64,000 nucleotides of DNA. Source: an uncultured Collinsella sp. Lineage in GTDB: Bacteria > Actinomycetota > Coriobacteriia > Coriobacteriales > Coriobacteriaceae. The notes under the pieces were generated by a model. The model searched no databases, had not been told where the DNA came from, and saw only the letters and a program-made list of their open reading frames with translations. Shown piece after piece: positions 22,005 to 30,757 of the stretch (position 1 is the first letter of the stretch; each line of letters starts with the position of its first letter). The stretch covers positions 1 through 64,000 of the forward strand of contig CAJLTA010000002.1 of NCBI GenBank assembly GCA_905209455.1, read 5' to 3'. Position numbers and translations under genes: made by a program.

Positions 22005-23177
22005 ATGCAAATCGAGGAGAACGGCCAGGGAACGCTCCGCAATAATCTATCGGGGAAATTGGCTTACTATTCGTTTTTTCCAACGCCCTTGCAATCATTG
22101 AGGCAGCTAAACCTCACCGAGGAAACCTATCGCACGCTTTCCGCATGCTCACGAAAGCTTGGAGAGCTTGAAGGCATGCTCTACTTTGTTCCCAACGCCG
22201 ACATGTATCTGACAATGTACGTGCGCAAAGAAGCACTCCTTTCTTCGCAAATTGAGGGAACCCAGTGCACGTTTGACGACCTACTTAGTCCATCGCAAAC
22301 ACAACTCCATCATAAAGATGTCGCAGACGTCGTGAATTACGTCCGTGCTGTCGACCGCGGCGTAGAACTGCTCAAAAAGATGCCCTTGTGCACGAGACTT
22401 CTTAGGCAAGTTCATGCGGTCCTGCTGGACGGAGTGCGCGGAACGGAGAAGAATCCAGGCGAGCTGCGCTCCTCACAAAACTGGATTGGCCCCTCAGGCT
22501 GCACCATTGCAACCGCATCGTTTGTCCCTCCAAACATTGAAGATTTGAGTAACACGCTCCAGGACCTCGAACGCTTTATCAATGAGCCTCAAGTCGAAAT
22601 AGATCCGATTGTGCGGGCGGCGCTCGTCCATTACCAATTTGAAACTGCCCATCCATTCCTAGACGGAAACGGTCGCCTGGGCAGGCTTCTCATTACACTT
22701 ATGCTCATCAATGATGGCGTTCTTCATTCTTGCTTGTTCTATCCATCGTTCCAGTTCAAGAAAAATCGAAGCGAGTACTACCGACAACTCACATCCGTAA
22801 GGGAGAGAGGCACTTACGAGGAATGGATAGAGTTTTTCTGCAACAGTCTTCTCGAGAGTGCGAAGGACTCGGTAGGGTCTTTAAAAAACCTTGTTGACCT
22901 CCATAACCGTTCCACAGCAACCATTACCGAAAATCTCGGAAGGACTGCTGCAAACGGGCAAAGGCTGCTGAGCATTCTTGAAGAGCACCCCATCGTCGAC
23001 ACCGCATTCATCGCTGCCCAACTCGATATCGGCAGGAGTACCGCGAGCTCGCTCGTCAAATCATTTGAAGAATTGGGTATCCTCCGTCCTCTCGACGAGT
23101 CAAGACAGAGATACCGGCAGTACGGGTATGAAGAGTATCTTTCGATTCTCAGGGAAGACGCCGAGCCGATTAGATAG
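22005..23177 (+). CDS. Fic-domain protein with C-terminal helix-turn-helix
   Basis: 390 aa from the ATG at 22005 (ATGGAGG site). An N-terminal Fic_N region contains SSQIEG (about residue 80), which fits the inhibitory (S/T)xxxE(G/N) motif that blocks the ATP site. The Fic core has a complete catalytic motif, HPFLDGNGRLGR (about residue 215). A winged HTH follows (TAFIAAQLDIGRSTASSLVKSF, about 340). Such enzymes add AMP to target proteins; the target is unknown. The gene and its upstream DNA are more AT-rich than neighbours and it is bracketed by matching repeats, both signs of transfer. No adjacent toxin-antitoxin partner. Confidence 0.9.
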   Translation: MQIEENGQGTLRNNLSGKLAYYSFFPTPLQSLRQLNLTEETYRTLSACSRKLGELEGMLYFVPNADMYLTMYVRKEALLSSQIEGTQCTFDDLLSPSQTQLHHKDVADVVNYVRAVDRGVELLKKMPLCTRLLRQVHAVLLDGVRGTEKNPGELRSSQNWIGPSGCTIATASFVPPNIEDLSNTLQDLERFINEPQVEIDPIVRAALVHYQFETAHPFLDGNGRLGRLLITLMLINDGVLHSCLFYPSFQFKKNRSEYYRQLTSVRERGTYEEWIEFFCNSLLESAKDSVGSLKNLVDLHNRSTATITENLGRTAANGQRLLSILEEHPIVDTAFIAAQLDIGRSTASSLVKSFEELGILRPLDESRQRYRQYGYEEYLSILREDAEPIR

Positions 23178-23203
23178 GCATCGCAGCCCAGGCAAATTAA
23201 AGC

Positions 23204-23267
23204 GAGCGCGGATAATCTCCCACTTTGAGCCCGCACACAGGCCAAAAACGGGAGATTATCCGCGCTC
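23204..23267. repeat. Right flanking repeat of the Fic cassette
   Basis: Perfect arms GAGCGCGGATAATCTCCC and GGGAGATTATCCGCGCTC, direct-repeat partner of 21765-21828. Begins 27 bp after the Fic stop. Confidence 0.85.
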
Positions 23268-23273
23268 ATTCCT

Positions 23274-23308
23274 GAGTAGTCATTTATGAACGTCCCCAAT
23301 GACTACTC
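23274..23308. repeat. GGGAC-loop palindrome
   Basis: Perfect 11-bp arms GAGTAGTCATT and AATGACTACTC around TATGAACGTCCCC, directly after the right Fic repeat. Confidence 0.8.
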
Positions 23309-23360
23309 CGGCATCGCCGATGTTTCGGCAACGACAGCGAACGGGCCGCATTCGGAGCAA

Positions 23361-23530
23361 GACGACGCCGCAGGTAGAGAACGGACAGCGAGCGGGTCGC
23401 ATTTGAGACAAGGTGACGTGAAACGAAAGGGCGCTGACCTTCTGGTCGCGCCCTTGAAGTTGAACGTCAGATTGTCCAAATGCGGCCCGCGCAGCGTCGA
23501 GCCGTTACGCGGGTTGGTAAACCCGCGTAA
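23361..23530 (-). ncRNA. Structured intergenic element, copy C
   Basis: Third copy. The outer stem uses GCGGGTCGCATTTG with CAAATGCGGCCCGC, a different sequence from copies A and B yet still complementary. The inner hairpin is AAGGGCGC with GCGCCCTT around the shared GACCTTCTGGTC tip. The terminal hairpin is GTTACGCGGGTT with AACCCGCGTAAC. It ends 4 bp before the pyrE stop. Confidence 0.65.
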
Positions 23531-23534
23531 CTAC

Positions 23535-24218
23535 CTACTCCCGTGCTCCGTACTGCTTGTAGTAGGCGTCGATGGCGGTCTTGAGCTCGTCATCGATGAC
23601 GACCTTGCCGTCGATCTCGTGGTTGTAGAGGGTCTCGACGACCTCGGCCATGGAAACGATGCTCGCGACGGGGAAACCGTACTTTGCCTCGATCTCCTTC
23701 TGTGCGGTGGTCACGCCACCCTTGCCGACCTCCATGCGGTTGAGGGACACGATCAGGCCCTTGATCTCGACATCGGCAGCAGCCTTGACCTTGGGATAGG
23801 TCTCGTCGATGGACTTGCCGCTGGTGGTAACGTCCTCGACCATGACCACACGGTCGCCGTCCTTGGGCTCATAACCCAGCAGGTTGCCCTTATCGGCACC
23901 GTGGTCCTTGGCCTCCTTGCGGTCGCAGCAGTACTTGACCTCCTTGCCGTACAGCTCGTGGTAGGCAATTGCGGTCACGACGGCCAGCGGAATACCCTTG
24001 TAGGCCGGCCCAAACAGCACATCAAAGTCGTCGCCAAAGTTATCGTGGATGGCTTGGGCGTAATACTCGCCCAGCTTCTTGAGCTGATAGCCCGTCACGT
24101 AAGCGCCGGCGTTCATAAAGAACGGGGACTGACGGCCGCTCTTGAGCGTAAAGCTGCCGAACTTAAGAACGTCGGACTCAACCATAAACTTGATGAACTC
24201 TTGCTTGTAAGCCTCCAT
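23535..24218 (-). CDS. pyrE: Orotate phosphoribosyltransferase
   Basis: 227 aa from the ATG at 24218 (GAGGAG site). The PRPP-binding loop VVMVEDVTTSGKSI lies at about residue 135 and the orotate-side FGPAYKGIPLAV at about 70. It makes orotidine monophosphate in pyrimidine synthesis. At 227 aa it matches the longer PyrE subfamily. No other pyr gene is adjacent. It is followed by structured element copy C. Confidence 0.95.
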   Translation of the reverse strand: MEAYKQEFIKFMVESDVLKFGSFTLKSGRQSPFFMNAGAYVTGYQLKKLGEYYAQAIHDNFGDDFDVLFGPAYKGIPLAVVTAIAYHELYGKEVKYCCDRKEAKDHGADKGNLLGYEPKDGDRVVMVEDVTTSGKSIDETYPKVKAAADVEIKGLIVSLNRMEVGKGGVTTAQKEIEAKYGFPVASIVSMAEVVETLYNHEIDGKVVIDDELKTAIDAYYKQYGARE

Positions 24219-24338
24219 GCGGGCTCCTCTCGTAATCGCGTACGTGCTCTTCAGTTTAGCGCAGGCGAGGCGTCGATGTGGGCGTGCTTTGGAGCCACGC
24301 CCCCCGTTAGAGTAAGGGACTGGGCGGCGGCTCATACG

Positions 24339-25883
24339 CTAGTCCTTGGGTGTCCAGGACCAGAAGAAGTTGATAAGGGCCACACGCGAGGCGGTACCGG
24401 CCTTTTTGTTGATCGAGGAAATGTGGCGGTAGAGCGTGGAGCGCGAAAGGAAGAGCGTTGTGGCGATGTCCTGAACGCTCTGGTCCGAAACGACCAAGAC
24501 CTCAAGAATATCGCGCTCGCGCTCTGTAAGCCCGAAGGTGGCGACGAAGGCATCGAGGCGTTCATCGGACGTGAGCTCCGCTGCCTCCACGGGCTCGGGG
24601 TCGAAGCATGTGGGCGCAAGATCCCCACCAAGATCGTCGGTGGTAAGCGGCAGGCCATCCTGCATCACGACATCATCGGCCCGTTGCCCCAACTGCCCCA
24701 GCAGCGTAATCGCAATGCCCACAAACGTCACGAGCGCCGCGCCGACTGCCGCCAGCACGTTTTGACTCGAGATGATCGCCACCGCCGGCGCCGTCACGAG
24801 CATCGAGCACACGTTGTTGACGACGCGGCCCATGCACGGCCAAAAATATGACCAGCGCGCATAGAGCGAGATGGCGGCGATTTTTGTGGTAAAGAACACC
24901 ACAAAGAAGCCCGACCCCAGATAAAAGATGATCGTGGCAGCGAGCTCGTTACCGCCACCGCCATCGATGATGAGCACAAAGAACGAAAGCGTGGACAACA
25001 TGGCGGCGCATGTCATGCCGATATTCATATACGAACGGCCGCGCAGGTCAAATAGGACGCCGGCAGCCAACGAGCTCACGACAAGCAGCAGGCGCGGCCA
25101 GTCACCCAAATCAACAGCTCCGGTAGCATGCAAGGTTGTGAGGCCCGCGTTGAGAGCGGCGAATACGCTGGAAAGATACGCTGTCGCCACGGTCAAGCGA
25201 GCTACAGTGCGGCGGAATGCCGCCTTTGCCTCGGGATCGTCATGCCACTTGGCGCCATATTCCAGAGCATCTACCGAAAGCCCGGCAGCACTGGGTTCAA
25301 AGTTGGGATCGGACTCGTCGCGCAGCTTGGCGCGTCGGGTACCGTGGAGCAACGCCACCTGCGCGATCGCACAGACGACCAGAACAGCCTGCTGAGGAAT
25401 GCCGGCAGGCATCACCATGTGGTTGAGGACCTGCACCAGAACGCCCATGGCGTAAGAAAGTGCGGCGGCGCGCGCCAAGCAGGGCGTCCGCGCAAAGCGC
25501 CGCGCAAAGTTTGCGTGGGCAGTCGATCCGCAGTAGCCCAGCGCGCAGCACGCCACCAGGCCGCCGGCAATTACCACCTCAAACCGCACTGCCATAATCA
25601 TCAGCAGCAATGCCGCCACCAGCAAAACGCCCGTGACGTCACTCGTTGCGTCGATGGCATGGGGACGGCGATAGTACAGAATGGGACGCACAAAAAAGCC
25701 AATCACGCTCGCGCCGATAACAAGGCTCTCATAAATAACGACCTCGTTTGGAGACACGAACTCGGCCATGCGCACATCAAAAAGATACTCGCACGCCAAA
25801 AACGTGAAGAAGAACAGCGCCAGGCATATAATCTCCCGAATGCCCCGACGCAAATATGCGGTTGTGTCTCCCATGCCCCTCAT
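24339..25883 (-). CDS. Membrane-bound LuxR-family transcriptional regulator
   Basis: 514 aa from the ATG at 25883 (GGGGG site). The N-terminal ~430 residues are about 12 hydrophobic segments in a transporter-like layout with no recognisable substrate motif. The C-terminal ~70 residues are a LuxR/GerE HTH (LTERERDILEVLVVSDQSVQDIATTLFLSRSTLYRHI). This architecture is common in Coriobacteriia and presumably links a membrane signal to DNA binding. Upstream, bases 25884-26270 hold only repeats. No adjacent target gene on the same strand. Confidence 0.88.
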   Translation of the reverse strand: MRGMGDTTAYLRRGIREIICLALFFFTFLACEYLFDVRMAEFVSPNEVVIYESLVIGASVIGFFVRPILYYRRPHAIDATSDVTGVLLVAALLLMIMAVRFEVVIAGGLVACCALGYCGSTAHANFARRFARTPCLARAAALSYAMGVLVQVLNHMVMPAGIPQQAVLVVCAIAQVALLHGTRRAKLRDESDPNFEPSAAGLSVDALEYGAKWHDDPEAKAAFRRTVARLTVATAYLSSVFAALNAGLTTLHATGAVDLGDWPRLLLVVSSLAAGVLFDLRGRSYMNIGMTCAAMLSTLSFFVLIIDGGGGNELAATIIFYLGSGFFVVFFTTKIAAISLYARWSYFWPCMGRVVNNVCSMLVTAPAVAIISSQNVLAAVGAALVTFVGIAITLLGQLGQRADDVVMQDGLPLTTDDLGGDLAPTCFDPEPVEAAELTSDERLDAFVATFGLTERERDILEVLVVSDQSVQDIATTLFLSRSTLYRHISSINKKAGTASRVALINFFWSWTPKD

Positions 25884-26068
25884 GGTTAACCCCCAGCCGC
25901 TCAATTGTCTGGAAATCTATTTTAATAAAGAACCAGTCTCAATATCGAAGCCAGGCTCGAAATGCTGCCAATTCGACCCCAGCCGTCCACATCACGCCGC
26001 GATTTTGAGCCGCATGGACCAGAAGGGACGCGCGCAATCTCTAGCTCGGCCAGGAGTGTCTCCAACTA

Positions 26069-26099
26069 CCACTCATTTAAGTACGTCCCCAATGAGTGG
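26069..26099. repeat. GGGAC-loop palindrome
   Basis: Perfect 9-bp arms CCACTCATT and AATGAGTGG around TAAGTACGTCCCC. Confidence 0.8.
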
Positions 26100-26117
26100 C
26101 CGAAGAGTGTCCCCCGC

Positions 26118-26152
26118 GACTAGTCGTTTAAGAACGTCCCCAATGACTAGTC
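26118..26152. repeat. GGGAC-loop palindrome
   Basis: Arms GACTAGTCGTT and AATGACTAGTC (one wobble) around TAAGAACGTCCCC, 19 bp after the previous copy. Confidence 0.8.
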
Positions 26153-26270
26153 AAAAATGGGCCATGTGTCCCAGTTGTGGAGACTCCTTGAGCCGTCTGG
26201 GTATCGCGAATGATCGCGCACTCCCCCATCATCGAAAGTGACACACGCTACCAGTTGATGGGAGGCAGCC

Positions 26271-27008
26271 ATGGGCTTCTTTGACAAGATGTTCGAGAAG
26301 AAAGAGTGCGCGATTTGCGGTACCGAGCTGGGACTTCTAGGTAAGACAAAAATCAATGAAGGCTACCTGTGCAAAGAGTGCGCCGGCAAGCTCTCCCCCT
26401 ACTTCCACGGCTATCGCTCCAGCACCGCGGACGACATCCGTGAGCAACTCGCCTACCGCGAGGCCAACGCCGAGCGCCTGTCTTCGTTCAACCCCACGCG
26501 CACGCTTTCTGCCGGGCGCACCAATATTATGCTCGATGAGGACGCGGGCCTGCTGATCATCACTTCGCAGAGCCGCTGGCGCGACGCCAATCCCGACATC
26601 ATCGAGTTCTCGCAGGTACTCGGCTGCGATATGGATATCGACGAGCAGCGCACCGAGATCTATCGCGAGACCAAGGACGGCGAGCGCGAGAGCTACAACC
26701 CGCCGCGCTACGACCTGGATTACGACTTCAATCTGACCATCCATGTCAACACGCCGTACTTTACCGAGATCAACCTGCGCGTGAACGACTCCACCATCGA
26801 TCAGCGCGGCTCCATCGAATACCGCGAGGCCAAACGCCAGGCAACCGAGGTCCGCGATGCGCTGGTGCAGCTGCGCCAGGAGACGCGCGACAGCGTCGTG
26901 GCCGCCAAGGCCCCCAAGACCGCGGTGACCTGCCCCTTCTGCGGAGCCACCACCATTCCCGATGCCAGCGGGCGCTGCGAATACTGCGGCGGCGCCATCG
27001 GCGCATAG
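26271..27008 (+). CDS. DUF4428-type zinc-ribbon protein
   Basis: 245 aa with a GGGAGGCAGCC ribosome site. The N-terminal zinc ribbon CAICGTELG...YLCKECAGKL (about 13-45) resembles DUF4428. A central beta-rich, possibly PH-like domain (about 80-185) and a short helix follow. A second zinc ribbon closes the protein (CPFCGATTIPDASGRCEYCGG, about 222-242). No membrane segment. First gene of a four-gene operon with another double-ribbon protein, an SPFH protein and a lipoprotein. Probably an assembly or adaptor factor at the membrane; the function is unknown. Confidence 0.82.
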   Translation: MGFFDKMFEKKECAICGTELGLLGKTKINEGYLCKECAGKLSPYFHGYRSSTADDIREQLAYREANAERLSSFNPTRTLSAGRTNIMLDEDAGLLIITSQSRWRDANPDIIEFSQVLGCDMDIDEQRTEIYRETKDGERESYNPPRYDLDYDFNLTIHVNTPYFTEINLRVNDSTIDQRGSIEYREAKRQATEVRDALVQLRQETRDSVVAAKAPKTAVTCPFCGATTIPDASGRCEYCGGAIGA

Positions 27009-27032
27009 CCCCCGGCACGGAAAGGACCGATC

Positions 27033-28355
27033 ATGGCCTTCGAGAGCGTTAACTATCAGTGCCCTGCCTGCGGTGGCCCCTTGCATTTTGCCAGCGCCGA
27101 GCAAAAGCTCGTCTGCGACTACTGCGACTCGCGCTTTGAAGTCGAAGAAGTCGAGGCCCTCTATCGCGAGCGCCAGGACAAAGCCGACGCCAAAGTCGAT
27201 GCGGCAGCCGCAGCACCCAAGCCCGCCGCCGACGCTGCGGTGCAGGAGCTCGCCCAAAACGCCGGCTATATCTGCTCGTCGTGCGGTGCCGAGCTCGTGT
27301 CCGACGGCACCGTCGCCGTCACCACCTGCCCGTACTGCGGCAACTCCGCCGTGGCGCCCGGCCAGCTCTCTGGCGACTTCTCGCCCGACCTGGTGATTCC
27401 GTTTAAGCTCGGGCGCGACGACGTCACGGCCGCACTCAAGGAACACTACAAGGGCAAGATCTTGCTGCCCAAGAGCTTTGTCACCGGCAACCACATCGAC
27501 GAGGTCCAAGGTGTCTACGTGCCGTTTTGGCTCTACGGCGCCCGCGTTGACGGCGAAGTGTACTTTGACGCGACCAACGAGACCGTGACCGAGGAATCCG
27601 ACCGCACCGTCACGACCACCGACCACTACGATGCCTATCGCAAGGGCAATATCTCGTTTAAGCGCGTGCCCGTCGACGGATCGTCCAAGATGCCCGACGG
27701 CCACATGGACGCCATCGAGCCGTTTGACTACGACGCTCTGCGTCCGTTCTCGGTCGCATATATGCCCGGCTACATCGCCAACCGTTACGACGAGGACTGC
27801 GAGACCTGCAAGGCGCGCGCCGAGCGCCGTATGGAAGAAAGCACGATCTCGGCCCTGCGCGAGACCGTCGTCGACGAATACGACGACGCCACGGTCGAAA
27901 GCAAGCAGCTCGACTACACCTGGGAAGACAGCGACTACGCCCTGTTCCCCGTCTGGATGCTCTCCACCTCGTGGAACGGCAAGAGCTACCTGTTTGCCAT
28001 GAACGGCCAGACCGGCCGCTTGGTCGGCGAACTCCCCTGCTCCAAGCCCAAACTCGCCATCGCCTCGGTGCTGTTCTTTGTGATCGGATTTATTCTCTCC
28101 CAGATTCTCTTTATGGGGGAATACGCCTTCGATCCGGATTACCTCACCTTTGATATCGAGGGCATCCTCATCAACATCATCGCGCCGCTGATCATCGTAA
28201 TCATCGGAGACGTGCTGCTGGTAGGCCAGCTCAAAACGGCCAACGAGGCCACCCACGCCGACGAATACTGCGGCGAGCTCGACCTGACCGAGAAGCACGA
28301 CACCTTCAGCCACACCGAGACCACCGTTGTCATGAAAGACGACAAGGACGACTAA
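27033..28355 (+). CDS. Double zinc-ribbon membrane protein (YdjG-like)
   Basis: 440 aa. Two TFIIB-like zinc ribbons occur at the N-terminus (CPACGGPLHF...CDYCDSRF, about 10-32; CSSCGAEL...CPYCGNSA, about 82-105). A beta-rich domain of about 230 residues follows, with a further CxxC at CETCKAR (about 250). Two membrane helices (about 345-400) and an acidic tail end the protein. The layout resembles B. subtilis YdjG from the pspA-containing ydjFGHI operon. 24 bp after the previous gene with its own ribosome site. Confidence 0.8.
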   Translation: MAFESVNYQCPACGGPLHFASAEQKLVCDYCDSRFEVEEVEALYRERQDKADAKVDAAAAAPKPAADAAVQELAQNAGYICSSCGAELVSDGTVAVTTCPYCGNSAVAPGQLSGDFSPDLVIPFKLGRDDVTAALKEHYKGKILLPKSFVTGNHIDEVQGVYVPFWLYGARVDGEVYFDATNETVTEESDRTVTTTDHYDAYRKGNISFKRVPVDGSSKMPDGHMDAIEPFDYDALRPFSVAYMPGYIANRYDEDCETCKARAERRMEESTISALRETVVDEYDDATVESKQLDYTWEDSDYALFPVWMLSTSWNGKSYLFAMNGQTGRLVGELPCSKPKLAIASVLFFVIGFILSQILFMGEYAFDPDYLTFDIEGILINIIAPLIIVIIGDVLLVGQLKTANEATHADEYCGELDLTEKHDTFSHTETTVVMKDDKDD

Positions 28356-28403
28356 GCAATCCAACCAATACCACCCGGCCTCTGACGAGAAAGGAAGATC
28401 ACC

Positions 28404-29642
28404 ATGGGACTCTTGAAAGCTGGATTGGGAGCTGCCGGCGGCGTCATGGCCGACCAGTGGAAGGAATTTATCTACTGCGAATCGATGCCTGCTGACGTCT
28501 TGGCCTGCAAGGGCAGCAAGCGCACCGGCGGCCGCAGCTCCAACACGCGCGGCGAGGACAACGTCATCTCCAACGGCTCGGTCATCGCCGTCAACGACGG
28601 CCAGGGCATGCTCGTGGTGCAAAACGGCAAGATCATCGAAGTCGCGCTGGAGCCCGGTGAGTTCGTCTTCGATACCGGCAGCGAGCCGAGCGTCTTTAGC
28701 GGCAACCTGGGCGACTCCATCAAGGAGACCTTTGCCAATATCGGCAGCCGCTTTACCTTTGGCGGCGATGCGGGCAAGGACCAGCGCGTCTACTTCATCA
28801 ACACCAAGGAGATCATCGGCAACAAGTACGGCACCGCCTCGCCCGTTCCCTTCCGCGTGGTCGATAACAACATTGGTCTGGACGTCGACATCTCCGTGCG
28901 CTGCAACGGCGAGTATTCGTACCGCATCACCAACCCGCTGCTGTTCTACACCAACGTATGCGGCAACGTGACCGATAGCTACACGCGCGACAAGATCGAC
29001 AGCCAGCTTAAGTCCGAGTTGCTCACTGCCCTGCAGCCCGCCTTTGCCAAGATCTCAGAGATGGGCATCCGCTACAGCGCCATCCCCGGCCACACCACCG
29101 AGCTCGCCCGCGCGCTCAACGAGGTCCTCTCTGCCGACTGGCGTGACCTGCGCGGCGTCGAGATCGTAAGCTTTGGCGTCAACTCCATCGCCGCCTCGCA
29201 AGAGGACGAGCAGATGATCAAGGACTTGCAGAAAGCCGCGGTCATGCGCGATCCCACCATGGCGGCAGCCAACATTGCCAGCGCCCAGAGCGACGCAATG
29301 CGCGCGGCAGCCGCCAACCCCAACGGCGCGATGGCAGGCTTTATGGGCATGGGCATGGCGGGTGGCATGGGCGGCATGAACGCCAGCCAGCTGTTCGCCG
29401 CCGGCCAGGCACAGCAACAGGCCGCCCCGCAGCCGGCTCCGGCACCCGCCCCCGCACCGGCTCCCGCCGCACCTGCGGCCGGCGCATGGACCTGCAGCTG
29501 CGGCGCCACCAACACCGGCAAGTTCTGCTCCGAGTGCGGTAGTCCCGCACCCGCCCCGGCACCGGCCAAGTGGTTCTGCCCCAACTGCGGCAGCGAAAAC
29601 GGCGGCAAGTTCTGCAGCAACTGCGGAACGCCCAGGCCCTAG
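28404..29642 (+). CDS. SPFH-domain protein with C-terminal zinc ribbons (YdjI-like)
   Basis: 412 aa, GAAAGGAAG ribosome site. An SPFH/virion-core-like domain covers about 25-300 (CRGEDNVIS-like opening, QNGKIIEVALEPGEFVFD, ISVRCNGEYSYRITNP). An Ala/Gly/Met-rich low-complexity stretch, a Pro-Ala linker and two zinc ribbons follow (CSCGATNTGKFCSECG and CPNCGSENGGKFCSNCG). There is no obvious transmembrane helix, so membrane association would be peripheral or through the YdjG-like partner. SPFH proteins form membrane microdomain scaffolds. Third gene of the operon. Confidence 0.87.
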   Translation: MGLLKAGLGAAGGVMADQWKEFIYCESMPADVLACKGSKRTGGRSSNTRGEDNVISNGSVIAVNDGQGMLVVQNGKIIEVALEPGEFVFDTGSEPSVFSGNLGDSIKETFANIGSRFTFGGDAGKDQRVYFINTKEIIGNKYGTASPVPFRVVDNNIGLDVDISVRCNGEYSYRITNPLLFYTNVCGNVTDSYTRDKIDSQLKSELLTALQPAFAKISEMGIRYSAIPGHTTELARALNEVLSADWRDLRGVEIVSFGVNSIAASQEDEQMIKDLQKAAVMRDPTMAAANIASAQSDAMRAAAANPNGAMAGFMGMGMAGGMGGMNASQLFAAGQAQQQAAPQPAPAPAPAPAPAAPAAGAWTCSCGATNTGKFCSECGSPAPAPAPAKWFCPNCGSENGGKFCSNCGTPRP

Positions 29643-29721
29643 CCCCTCTATCTGGTAATTGGCGGGGGTCCGCCACCCCCGCATTTGCTTCTATGGGTTT
29701 CGTTCGATAAAGGAGGACACC

Positions 29722-30564
29722 ATGAAGACAACGTTCAAAAAGTCCGTACTCGCATTTCTGACATGCGTCCTGGCGCTCGCCTTTGCCCTGACGGGCTGCA
29801 GCGGCGGCGGCAAGGACCCCAAGGCCAACTTCGTCGGCAGCTGGCAGTACTCGGGTGGAACCTTGGATGGCGAAGAGCTGACCGATGAGTACATGGATAT
29901 GCTCAAGGAGTGGGGCCTCAACTGCGTCCTGATCCTCGACGAGGACGGCACAGGCGTCCTCGATATGTTCCTTGAAGTCGCCGACCTGAAATGGGAAGCC
30001 AAGGACGCCACCACCGTAACGATTACCGCCGAAGATGAGTCGCACGACCTGAAGCTCAAGGACGACAAGCTCGTCCTTGAGGTGGACGGCGACAAGCTTA
30101 TCTTCACCAAGTCCGACAAGGATCTGTCCGGCACGGTGAAGAAGGATCGCGAGGCGGCCGAGAAGGAAGAGGAGATCGATGAGGCCGTCGAAGACGACGA
30201 TGTCCAGAGCGTCGAAATCTCCCCCGCCGTTACCGTCGCCGATGACGATTTGTGCACCATCACCATCACCGAGAAGTTCAAGGACGACTGGGGCGATATC
30301 GGCTTTGTCGTCAACATCACCAACAAGAGCGACAAGGACCTGACCTTCTACGCTCCTTCCGGCAAGACCAACGTCAACGGCACCATGAAGGAACCCTGGT
30401 TCTCGGCTCACCTGATGCCCGGTACCAACGCCACCGAGGAATTCACGTTCTCGAACGGCGAGCTTGACAGCCTTGACGACCTCGTCAATACGACCATCGG
30501 CATCGACGCCTACCCGACCGATTCCTACGAGGACGTCGCCTCTTACACCGCAACCATCGCGTAA
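29722..30564 (+). CDS. Lipoprotein with acidic repeats
   Basis: 280 aa from the ATG at 29722 (AAAGGAGGACACC). A signal peptide ends in lipobox LTGC followed by SGGGK. The mature part has a lipocalin-like or DUF5105-like beta domain (VGSWQYSGG opening, about 35-140), an acidic coiled linker (about 150-175) and a second beta domain resembling DUF5067-type repeats (about 180-275, FVVNITNKSDKDLTFYA). It is 79 bp after the SPFH gene with no terminator between and followed by two strong terminators, so it closes the operon as a surface component. Confidence 0.82.
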   Translation: MKTTFKKSVLAFLTCVLALAFALTGCSGGGKDPKANFVGSWQYSGGTLDGEELTDEYMDMLKEWGLNCVLILDEDGTGVLDMFLEVADLKWEAKDATTVTITAEDESHDLKLKDDKLVLEVDGDKLIFTKSDKDLSGTVKKDREAAEKEEEIDEAVEDDDVQSVEISPAVTVADDDLCTITITEKFKDDWGDIGFVVNITNKSDKDLTFYAPSGKTNVNGTMKEPWFSAHLMPGTNATEEFTFSNGELDSLDDLVNTTIGIDAYPTDSYEDVASYTATIA

Positions 30565-30613
30565 CGGCACGTAACATCAGCCGCGGATTGGCGGACACAT
30601 CCGCGCACATGTC

Positions 30614-30653
30614 AAGCGGGGCCGCAGGAGATAATCCTGCGGCCCCGCCGCTT
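30614..30653 (+). terminator. Terminator of the zinc-ribbon/SPFH operon
   Basis: Long GC-rich stem AAGCGGGGCCGCAGGA with its complement and a 6-nt loop, followed by a short T-run. Confidence 0.85.
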
Positions 30654-30680
30654 TATGCCGACAGCACTGCCCATACAAGC

Positions 30681-30721
30681 AGGCCGCCCGCCGTTTTTAG
30701 ATGCGAAACGGCGGGCGGCCT
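30681..30721. terminator. Second, bidirectional hairpin terminator
   Basis: AGGCCGCCCGCCGTTT pairs perfectly with AAACGGCGGGCGGCCT over a 9-nt loop. It separates the plus-strand operon from the minus-strand two-component genes. Confidence 0.85.
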
Positions 30722-30757
30722 ATCTTTACGGCGCCGGAACACGGGTGAGCGCACCGA

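Noticed and set aside
19921..23530. CRISPR array suggested by repeated short motifs
   Set aside because: Repeats are dispersed, structured and of uneven spacing; no spacer-repeat periodicity and no cas genes.
26337..28622. 761-codon minus-strand frame across the zinc-ribbon genes
   Set aside because: Antisense shadow; the plus-strand genes have clear motifs and ribosome sites.
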